From the NCBI GenBank assembly GCA_027592785.1, contig JAQCLD010000012.1, positions 1 through 60,294 on the forward strand: DNA of 60,294 nucleotides, given 5' to 3'. Positions 54,752-60,294 of the stretch are shown here, one piece after another. The position numbers were made by a program, and so were the translations under genes. Positions within the stretch are counted from its first letter, which is position 1, and the number at the start of each line of letters is the position of its first letter. Below the pieces are notes generated by a model. It did not search any database and had not been told where the DNA came from. It saw only the letters and a list, made by a program, of their open reading frames with translations. The DNA is from Acidobacteriota bacterium. Lineage in GTDB: Bacteria; Acidobacteriota; Terriglobia; Bryobacterales; UBA6623.

Positions 54752-57046
54752 CTAGGCGGTTGCGGCGTTAAGTGCGGCGAGGACACGTGCGGGCCTAAAA
54801 GGCACGCTGCGGATGCGGACACCGGTGGCGTCGAAGATGGCGTTGCCAACGGCGGCGAGCAACGGTTTGCAGGAGGCTTCTCCGGCACCGTAGTGCGGCA
54901 GGTCGGGGCGGTCCGGGTTGGGATCGCCGTTGACCAGAATGATGTCGATCTTCTCGGGCGTATCCGAGTGGCGCAGCGAGGGGTGCGAGCCCCAATCGAC
55001 GCTGGTGACCTTCTCGGAGTTGAAGGCGACTTCCTCATGCAGCGCGCGGCTCAATGAATACTGCAGGGCACACTCGACGGTGTGGCGCAGGCCGACGGGG
55101 TTGACGACCAGGCCGCAGTCGTGGGCGCAGACGATGCGCTTGACCCACACCTTGCCGGTGCGGCGGTTAACTTCGACTTCGGCGATTTCGGCGGCGATGG
55201 TTTGGCTGCGATAGGAGTAAGCGAAGCCGCGTCCGGTGAGGATATCGCCGTCGGCGATGGGCTTAGGCGAGGTGCGTGTGTCCCAGCCATAGGCTTCGGC
55301 GGCCGCCTTTACGCAAGCGATCGAACGCGTACGGCGGAAGCCGTCGTCGTCGCCCGTGCCGGCCTCGAGCATCTTCAAACGGAAGGCGACAGGATCGGCG
55401 CCGGCTTGGTAAGCCATCTCGTCGATGAACGATTCGGAGCCGAAGGTGACCTGCGGGCCATCGGGGTCGCGGAGGTTGCCGGTGCGCAGAGGGGTTTCCC
55501 AGATCAGCGGCAGGCTGACGACGTGTGTCGAGAAGCGCCGGTTGGGAATGGCGTAAGAGTCCGTCGAGACTGAGGCGCGTCCCGCGGCGGGCGTGGTGCG
55601 GCGACGTCCGGTGAGTTGGGCGATGAGTACGGAGTCGTGCTCGTTATAACCGACGTGGTTGTAGTCGATGGCGCGGAAGTCTTGGTCGGCGGCGATCAGG
55701 TTGCCGTCCGCATCGAGGGCGCCGCGCATGCGCATGGCGTAGGCCGGGCCTTTGGTGTCCCAGGCAGTCTCTTCGTCGCGCATCCACTGCACGCGCACGG
55801 GACGGTTGAGTTTGGTGGCCAGGTAGGCGGCCTCAAAGCCCGCGTCATCGGCGGCGGTGCGTCCGTAGGCCTGCGGACCATCCATCCACACGACGCGGAT
55901 CTTATCGGCGGGCATGTTGAGGAACTGGGCCACGCCGTTGCGCAGCCCATAGGACTTCATGTCATTCGAATAGATCGTGAGTTGACCGTCGGTGGGGTCC
56001 GCCATGGCGTGCGCTGGGCCGATGGCGGTGTGTCCGACGAAGGGCACGAAGTAGTCGCCCTCGAACCTTTTTGCGGCGCCGGCGAAAGCGGCGTCGGGAT
56101 CACCCTCGAAGCTGGGCTGGCCGCTAGAGGTGGGCTCGGCGGCGCGCATGAACGAGTGCAGGTCGTCGGACGGCGGGAAGGGCGAGGCCTCGGGCTTCTT
56201 CCACTCTGCTTTGAGTTGGCGGGCAGCCTGGATGGCTTGCTCCTCTCGTTCGCAGACGACGGCGATGTAGTTGCCTTCGCGCACGACTTGGATGAAGCCG
56301 GGGATGCCGCTGACGGAAGACTCGTCGATGCTGACGAGCTGCGCGCCTGCTGTCGGCGGCTTGACGTTACGGGCATGCACCATGCCGGGGACTTTGACGT
56401 CGACGGCCCACTTCAACGATCCGTCCACTTTCGGCGGAATGTCGAAACGCTGCGGCGACGTGCCGGTCATCTTGAGGTCTTGGACAGCCTTGAGGGGAGC
56501 CTGGCCGGTGAGATCGTTGACGCGGTCCCCAGTGAGGGTGACGTTGAAGCGCTTGCCGCCGATGAGTTCGCCGTAGGTGATGCTGCGTGACGGATTAGCG
56601 GTGACGGTGACGACGCCGTCGCTGACGGAGAGTTGTTCGACGGGGACGTTAAAACGATCCGAGGCGAGGCTCAGCAAAACGCGGCGAGCTTCGGCGGCGA
56701 CGCGGCGCATGGGCCAGCCGTCGGTCTGCAACGCGTCGGAACCTCCCGAGCCGCCCTGGTCAGGCGTGATGTCGGTGACGCCCATGACGACATCGGTGTT
56801 GTCGTAGGCGATGTCCAACTCGTCGGACATGATCTGACGGAAGGCTGTGCCGGTTCCCTGCCCTAGGTCGGTCTTGCCGACGTAGAAGGTAGCGGTGTTG
56901 TCTTCGCGGATGACGATCCAAGAATCGAGTTGATGGAAGTCAATGTCCGGATAGGGGCCGGCATCTTGTGCAGAAGCCAACGATGCCGAGCTGATGCCGA
57001 CGACGAGCAGGCCTGTGTTCTTGAGGAAGTCGCGGCGGGACGTCAT
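54752..57046 (-). CDS. Xanthine-dehydrogenase-family molybdopterin-binding subunit, Tat-exported
   Basis: This is the large subunit of a periplasmic molybdenum hydroxylase of the isoquinoline 1-oxidoreductase type (764 residues). It has a Tat leader (SRRDFLKNTGLLVVGISSAS). Molybdopterin-binding regions follow: GQGTGTAFRQIMSDELDIAY, DITPDQGGSGGSDALQTDG, PFVGHTAIGPAHAMADP and a repeated second domain. The active-site Glu is in HYGAGEASCKPLLAAVGNAI (G-x-GE motif). It overlaps the (2Fe-2S) subunit gene by four bases (ATGA). No FAD subunit is encoded here, so a cytochrome or another carrier should receive the electrons. The substrate is not evident; aldehydes and N-heteroaromatics are possible. 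Confidence 0.93.
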   Translation of the reverse strand: MTSRRDFLKNTGLLVVGISSASLASAQDAGPYPDIDFHQLDSWIVIREDNTATFYVGKTDLGQGTGTAFRQIMSDELDIAYDNTDVVMGVTDITPDQGGSGGSDALQTDGWPMRRVAAEARRVLLSLASDRFNVPVEQLSVSDGVVTVTANPSRSITYGELIGGKRFNVTLTGDRVNDLTGQAPLKAVQDLKMTGTSPQRFDIPPKVDGSLKWAVDVKVPGMVHARNVKPPTAGAQLVSIDESSVSGIPGFIQVVREGNYIAVVCEREEQAIQAARQLKAEWKKPEASPFPPSDDLHSFMRAAEPTSSGQPSFEGDPDAAFAGAAKRFEGDYFVPFVGHTAIGPAHAMADPTDGQLTIYSNDMKSYGLRNGVAQFLNMPADKIRVVWMDGPQAYGRTAADDAGFEAAYLATKLNRPVRVQWMRDEETAWDTKGPAYAMRMRGALDADGNLIAADQDFRAIDYNHVGYNEHDSVLIAQLTGRRRTTPAAGRASVSTDSYAIPNRRFSTHVVSLPLIWETPLRTGNLRDPDGPQVTFGSESFIDEMAYQAGADPVAFRLKMLEAGTGDDDGFRRTRSIACVKAAAEAYGWDTRTSPKPIADGDILTGRGFAYSYRSQTIAAEIAEVEVNRRTGKVWVKRIVCAHDCGLVVNPVGLRHTVECALQYSLSRALHEEVAFNSEKVTSVDWGSHPSLRHSDTPEKIDIILVNGDPNPDRPDLPHYGAGEASCKPLLAAVGNAIFDATGVRIRSVPFRPARVLAALNAATA

Positions 57047-57531
57047 GCGTTTACCTCTTCATTAGCGGCGGCCATCGTGCGCGCGGCGCGTTTGATGGCG
57101 GCTTGGATGCGGTAGTAGGTCATGCACCGGCAGAGCGTACCGTCCATGCCCTGGCGGATCTCGGCGTCGGTCGGATTGGGGTTGTTGGCGAGCAAGACCT
57201 TGGCGGTGAGGATCTGTCCGTTTTGGCAGAAGCCGCACTGCGGGACCTGTTCGTCGATCCAAGCCTGTTGGACCGGGTCGAGTTGTCCGTTCTGCGAGAG
57301 CCCTTCGAGCGTGGTGATCGCTTGTCCAGCAACGGAGGAGGTCGGCGTGATGCAGGAGCGCACGGCGCGGCCGCCAATGAGGACCGTGCAGGCGCCGCAT
57401 TGCCCGAGGCCGCAACCGAAGCGCGGGCCGGAGAGGTCAAGGTCGTTGCGCAGGATGTAGAGCAGTGGGGTGGAGGGTTCAACGTCGACGACGTGCGTCT
57501 CGTTGTTGACCTGCAGTGTGATTTCGCTCAT
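57043..57531 (-). CDS. (2Fe-2S)-binding subunit of a molybdenum hydroxylase
   Basis: The 162-residue small subunit carries two iron-sulfur clusters. The plant-type ferredoxin site is in FGCGLGQCGACTVLIGGRAV plus a later Cys (RSCITPTSS). The second, helical, site is in QCGFCQNGQIL and TLCRCMTYYRIQAA. Together with the downstream large subunit it forms the electron path from molybdenum. It has no signal peptide and should be carried across the membrane by its Tat-tagged partner. GGAG lies before the ATG. The next gene upstream (sugar-isomerase-like) ends 82 bases away, so this may be a separate transcript. Confidence 0.94.
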   Translation of the reverse strand: MSEITLQVNNETHVVDVEPSTPLLYILRNDLDLSGPRFGCGLGQCGACTVLIGGRAVRSCITPTSSVAGQAITTLEGLSQNGQLDPVQQAWIDEQVPQCGFCQNGQILTAKVLLANNPNPTDAEIRQGMDGTLCRCMTYYRIQAAIKRAARTMAAANEEVNA

Positions 57532-57613
57532 GTGTGAAGGCTCCGTCCGATTGGCGTTTAGTTTAGCCCACCTAAGACCGCTCCTTGACAGTCGCGGCTC
57601 GGCAGGATGTGAG

Positions 57614-58546
57614 CTAGGCCACGCCGGCTTCGGTCATCACGGCTTCGCACTTGGTGCGGATTTCGGTGGCGACGGTGAAGGGGTCGCCGTTGACGATCTC
57701 TTGGCGGAAAAGTTCGACGGAGAGAGCGCCGGCATAGCCTTTCTCAGAGAGCTTGTGGATGATCTTGGTAATCGGTGTGACGCCGTCCCCGGGGATCACG
57801 CGGTAAGTGTTGTCGGTGAGCTCGCGCGGGGCGTCGAGTAGGTCTTGGAAGTGGCAGTGGGCGAGTTCGCCGTGTTCGAGCATGTCGAGGTCTTCGAACT
57901 TGCTGAGGCCCGACCAAAAATGGAAGAAGTCGAGCATGGGGAGGATGTTAGGGTGATTCGCCTCATGAATAACTTTAAGTGCGGAGCCTAGCGTTGAGAG
58001 ATGCTTTGAGGTCCTGGTGAACTCGATCATCCCGGTGAGGTCGTACTCAGCAGCGATGTCACCGGCCTCGCGGATGCAGCCTGGAGTGGCGGCGAAATCT
58101 TCGAGCGTGACGGGACGATTCGTACCCGAAGGCGAATAAATTCTCTCAAGACCGAGCTCCTTGTACTGTTCGCAACGCGTGCGCCAGGTTGCCAAAGCGT
58201 TCTCGTGTTCGGGTCCGGGCAGCCACAGGTCTGGCGCGCTGACGACGGCGGAGACGGGAGTCAGATCGTTGTCGGTGAGGATCTGCTTGGCAGCATCAAG
58301 CGTGTCCGTCTCGAGGAATGCGTTGAGCAGGCCGTCGTTGAGCTCGACGTACTTGATGCCGGCCTTGGCCCAGCCTTCGAGCGAACCCCTATAGCCGGCG
58401 GGCCGTGCTGTGTTTTGGTGGATGCTGAGCTGCATTTTGGTCATCGGAGTAGGCGCGCTCGAGTCTGCGGTCTCCGGTTGGGAGCAGCCGGTTGCCGCCG
58501 CGGTAGCGGCGACGGAGGCGAGGGCGAAGTTTCTGCGTGTGATCAT
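57614..58546 (-). CDS. Exported sugar phosphate isomerase/epimerase-like (AP_endonuc_2 TIM barrel) protein
   Basis: The 310-residue protein has a leader of the Tat type (ITRRNFALASVAATAAATGC), ending in a Cys, so it may be a lipoprotein. It has a xylose-isomerase-like TIM barrel (GWAKAGIKYVELNDGLLNAF; LDFFHFWSGLSKFEDLDMLE; AHCHFQDLLDAPRELTDNTY; RVIPGDGVTPITKIIHKLSE). Metal-binding candidates are Glu (VELND), Asp/His (LDFFHFW), His (CHFQD) and the C-terminal Glu (ALSVELFRQE). Members are isomerases or epimerases of sugars or polyols, and many exported ones have unknown substrates. It lies seven bases after the serine hydrolase gene. Confidence 0.87.
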   Translation of the reverse strand: MITRRNFALASVAATAAATGCSQPETADSSAPTPMTKMQLSIHQNTARPAGYRGSLEGWAKAGIKYVELNDGLLNAFLETDTLDAAKQILTDNDLTPVSAVVSAPDLWLPGPEHENALATWRTRCEQYKELGLERIYSPSGTNRPVTLEDFAATPGCIREAGDIAAEYDLTGMIEFTRTSKHLSTLGSALKVIHEANHPNILPMLDFFHFWSGLSKFEDLDMLEHGELAHCHFQDLLDAPRELTDNTYRVIPGDGVTPITKIIHKLSEKGYAGALSVELFRQEIVNGDPFTVATEIRTKCEAVMTEAGVA

Positions 58547-58552
58547 AGCTAC

Positions 58553-59770
58553 CTACTTAGGCATTGCTGCGAGGACTTTTTCGATGAACTCGGGCAAGGC
58601 CGATCCTTGTATCCAGCGGGTAACGACGACGAGCCCGTTTTCGCGGTCGACATAGATAATGTTCGAGCCGGCGCCGACGTGCCGAAACGCGGATTCGGGC
58701 GCGGCGGGAATCGCCTTGCGGCCGGTGTTAAGGAAGAAGTTCATGAAGCCGTAGCCGGGTTCGGCTTTGGTTGGCGTCTCGGCCATGGCCAGCCATTTCT
58801 GGGAGAGGAGTTGGCGGCCGTTCCATTTGCCTTTGTTGAGGGTAAGATAGCCGAAACGTGCTTGGTCGAGGGCGTTGATGTGCATGCCGCCGCCCCAGTG
58901 ACCGCCGCCAGGGACGGAGTTGATCATCTGTCCGTCGACCTCGACCCAGGAGTTTTTGTAGCCCTGCCAGCGCCAAGTGTTGGAGGCGCCGATGGGATCC
59001 ATGATGCGCTCGCGGAAGAGCTGCGGCAGTGGGCGGCGGGCGACTTGAAGCGCGACCAAAGAGAGCAGGTTTACACGCACGTCGTTGTATTTGTAGATCT
59101 CGCCGGGCTCGTAGTGTTTGCGGGTGCGGTTGGCCTTGACGTCGTCGCCAGGGCGGTCTCCCCAGTCGGGTTTACCCCAAAGCGTGCCCTCCCAGTCGCT
59201 GGTTTGGCGCAACAGGTGGTCCCAAGTGATTTTGCGGTTGTGCTCGGACTCGAAGAGTAAACGGGTGTTGGGGTTGCCGATGCCGTTCTCTTCGTCGCCG
59301 GGTTCACCATCGCCGACGGGCAAAGCGATGGGCGGCATGTAGTCGCGGACAGGGTCGTGCACGTCACGAATGAGTCCATCGTCGAAGATGAGTCCAACGG
59401 TCGACGACAAGACGCTCTTGGTGACGCTGAAAGTCATGTCGACGCGATTGATCTCGCCCCACTCGGCGACAACGTAGCCGTCTTTGATGATCAGACCGGA
59501 TTGCGGTCCGCGCGTGCGGAAGGGGCCGAGCGGTTCGTCGAAAGGTTCCCTGCCCCAACTAAGCGGGTGATTCTCTTCGAGGTCGCGCAAGTCCGTGCTT
59601 TCGCTGGCGATGGAGAAGTCGACGGCAGCCTTGAGCGCGGCTGCGTTGATGTTCATCTGCTCAGGCGTGCGGCGCTCCCACTCGCCGCGCGGCGGGAAGT
59701 AGGCTTGTTGGGCGATCGCTGAAATCGCGACGGCGAAGAGCAGCGTTGATCTGACGAGCTTGGTCAGCAT
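58553..59770 (-). CDS. Serine hydrolase (class C beta-lactamase-related)
   Basis: The 405-residue product has a signal peptide (RSTLLFAVAISAIAQQAY) and the penicillin-binding fold. The catalytic SxxK is FSVTKSVLSS (S115, K118), and the second motif is IYKYNDVRVNLL (Tyr 228, in place of Y-x-N). The C-terminal GGGHWGGGMHINALDQARFG and FRHVGAGSNIIYVDRENGLV are also family features. Members act as esterases, carboxypeptidases or D-aminopeptidases and often as lipid or peptide hydrolases; antibiotic resistance is not implied. AGGAG precedes the ATG. It is followed by the isomerase-like gene and preceded by the OsmC gene, all on one strand with short gaps. Confidence 0.9.
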   Translation of the reverse strand: MLTKLVRSTLLFAVAISAIAQQAYFPPRGEWERRTPEQMNINAAALKAAVDFSIASESTDLRDLEENHPLSWGREPFDEPLGPFRTRGPQSGLIIKDGYVVAEWGEINRVDMTFSVTKSVLSSTVGLIFDDGLIRDVHDPVRDYMPPIALPVGDGEPGDEENGIGNPNTRLLFESEHNRKITWDHLLRQTSDWEGTLWGKPDWGDRPGDDVKANRTRKHYEPGEIYKYNDVRVNLLSLVALQVARRPLPQLFRERIMDPIGASNTWRWQGYKNSWVEVDGQMINSVPGGGHWGGGMHINALDQARFGYLTLNKGKWNGRQLLSQKWLAMAETPTKAEPGYGFMNFFLNTGRKAIPAAPESAFRHVGAGSNIIYVDRENGLVVVTRWIQGSALPEFIEKVLAAMPK

Positions 59771-59780
59771 GAGAGGACTC

Positions 59781-60188
59781 CTAGTGCGGCTGGGCGATGA
59801 CTACGTTGAGCTTGAGGACCGGCCGCAAGGTGTTGACCATGATACAGCCGCGCTCGGAAATCGTGACAAGCTTCTGGAACAGATCGGGGTCGTCGTAGTC
59901 GCCGCTGGCGGTGATGGTGATCTCTTCATAACGCGGGGGGTCGCCTTCGAGACGTCCCACGATTTCGGCTTTAACGTTGGAGACAGCGGCCTCGCGGGCG
60001 CGGATGGCGGCGTACATGTTGCTGAGGAAGCAGCCGCCGATGGACGAGAGAAACAGTTCGCCGCCCATCGGACCAAGATCGTTGCCCCCTTTGGCTCCAG
60101 GGCGATCAACGAGGACATGGTGTTCGCGGATGGTCGACTCCGAGGTGGTCGGGCCGACTTGTTTAAGCGGTACGGTGATATTGGGCAT
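59781..60188 (-). CDS. OsmC family protein
   Basis: The 135-residue protein matches OsmC/Ohr-type peroxidase-like proteins: HVLVDRPGAKGGNDLGPMGG near the start, ELFLSSIGGCFLSNMYAAIR with the first Cys, and FQKLVTISERGCIMVNTLRP with the second. These two Cys are the usual redox pair. OsmC proteins reduce organic hydroperoxides in the cytoplasm. The start at 60188 (PNITVPLKQVG) is preferred because the frame upstream runs into the IS end. A TACAAT box on the minus strand (60209-60214) could be its -10. It lies ten bases upstream of the serine hydrolase gene, so they are probably co-transcribed. Confidence 0.9.
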   Translation of the reverse strand: MPNITVPLKQVGPTTSESTIREHHVLVDRPGAKGGNDLGPMGGELFLSSIGGCFLSNMYAAIRAREAAVSNVKAEIVGRLEGDPPRYEEITITASGDYDDPDLFQKLVTISERGCIMVNTLRPVLKLNVVIAQPH

Positions 60189-60227
60189 GACGTTTAGCGT
60201 GCGACGGCATTGTAGCGCGCCCAGCGG

Positions 60228-60294
60228 TGTCAAGGGCGGAGTAAAAATAGACCAGGGCGGCGCCGGAAAACTAGACCAGCTTGGAGTGGAACGG
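60228..60294 (+). mobile_element. Probable end of an IS21-family insertion sequence, continuing past the window
   Basis: The last 67 bases look like the left end of an IS21-type element. They begin TGTCAAGGGCGGAG and carry two near-identical motifs, AAAAATAGACCAG (60243-60255) and AAAACTAGACCAG (60267-60279), spaced 24 bases. Such repeated motifs near the tips are the transposase binding sites of IS21 elements. The expected istA gene would start beyond 60294. If correct, the element inserted about 40 bases upstream of the OsmC gene start. The call rests on motif resemblance only. Confidence 0.55.

Noticed and set aside
55616-56590. 324-codon plus-strand frame opposite the molybdenum hydroxylase gene
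   Set aside because: Gly/Val/Asp-rich antisense shadow of a well conserved gene, with no recognisable motif.
58205-59260. 351-codon plus-strand frame opposite the isomerase and hydrolase genes
   Set aside because: It spans two real minus-strand genes and has the composition of a shadow frame.
60209-60233. TTGACA-TACAAT promoter for the OsmC gene formed by the IS tip
   Set aside because: The spacer is only 13 bases, too short for a standard promoter; only the TACAAT box is kept as a possibility.
1-60294. CRISPR arrays, prophage modules, rRNA genes, defence islands
   Set aside because: No regularly spaced repeats, phage structural genes or rRNA sequences were seen; the PIN pair is the only defence- or TA-like item.

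Overview
The window looks like a chromosomal piece of a high-GC member of the Acidobacteriota, most like the Bryobacterales/Solibacter group. The reasons are the domain families, not a database match. There are TIGR03437 ('Solibacter C-terminal') modules, an Oar-like outer-membrane receptor of acidobacterial type, and two gene pairs of the PSCyt/DUF1549/DUF1553/DUF1501 and DUF1587-1595/DUF1552 type. Tat-signal 'SRRDLLK/SRRSFLK' leaders and LRR proteins of the kind shared with Planctomycetes are also present. Housekeeping genes (tadA, aroA, rnr, aguB, rimP-nusA-infB-ylxP-rbfA, tRNA-Arg) are mixed with accessory catabolic and cell-surface genes. Both window edges touch IS21-family sequence: a C-terminal istB remnant at 139-354 and a probable IS end with two repeated binding-site-like motifs at 60228-60294.

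Layout. 1-3.1 kb: istB remnant, tadA, a small unknown gene, an enolase-superfamily enzyme and a GlcG/HbpS-type protein. 3.2-5.9 kb: TonB-dependent receptor. 6.0-12.0 kb: a compact minus-strand operon of porin-like protein, cupredoxin-like protein, PAS/HAMP sensor kinase and REC-HK-REC hybrid kinase. It is the best candidate here for an undescribed sensory system. 12.5-18.1 kb: a sodium:solute symporter with a 33-residue membrane peptide coupled to its stop codon, then a PSCyt1-DUF1549-DUF1553 protein and its DUF1501 partner. 18.25 kb: tRNA-Arg(TCG). 18.4-22.1 kb: two tandem TIGR03437+HEAT-like paralogues, the first broken by two in-frame stops. 22.1-25.2 kb: two LRR proteins. 25.2-28.5 kb: DUF1592-type protein and DUF1552 protein. 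28.6-37.1 kb: cupins, CarboxypepD_reg protein, O-methyltransferase, haem/beta-propeller protein, metallo-beta-lactamase-fold protein and a split YfbK-like von Willebrand protein. 37.2-43.6 kb: aroA, a polymer-forming membrane protein, aguB, rnr and a cyclase-family hydrolase. 43.6-44.4 kb: a PIN-domain protein with a small non-canonical partner. 44.5-51.2 kb: the rimP operon with recognisable promoter and attenuator-like hairpin, ending in an RbfA-ApbE in-frame fusion. 51.3-60.2 kb: HpcH/HpaI aldolase, sulfatase-fold membrane protein, a TIGR03437 remnant, two subunits of a molybdenum hydroxylase, a sugar isomerase-like protein, a serine hydrolase and an OsmC protein.

How the genes may work together. 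The translation/transcription operon is canonical in order, but no ylxR or truB is seen. The surface and periplasmic genes suggest an oligotroph that degrades polymers or aromatic compounds outside the cytoplasm, but substrates cannot be read from the sequence. Two genes are interrupted by in-frame stop codons without any frameshift, and one is a fusion that puts a Sec signal peptide inside a ribosome-associated protein. These three should be checked against raw reads, because assembly error, recent pseudogene formation and real biology look alike here. No CRISPR array, prophage or biosynthetic megacluster is visible.
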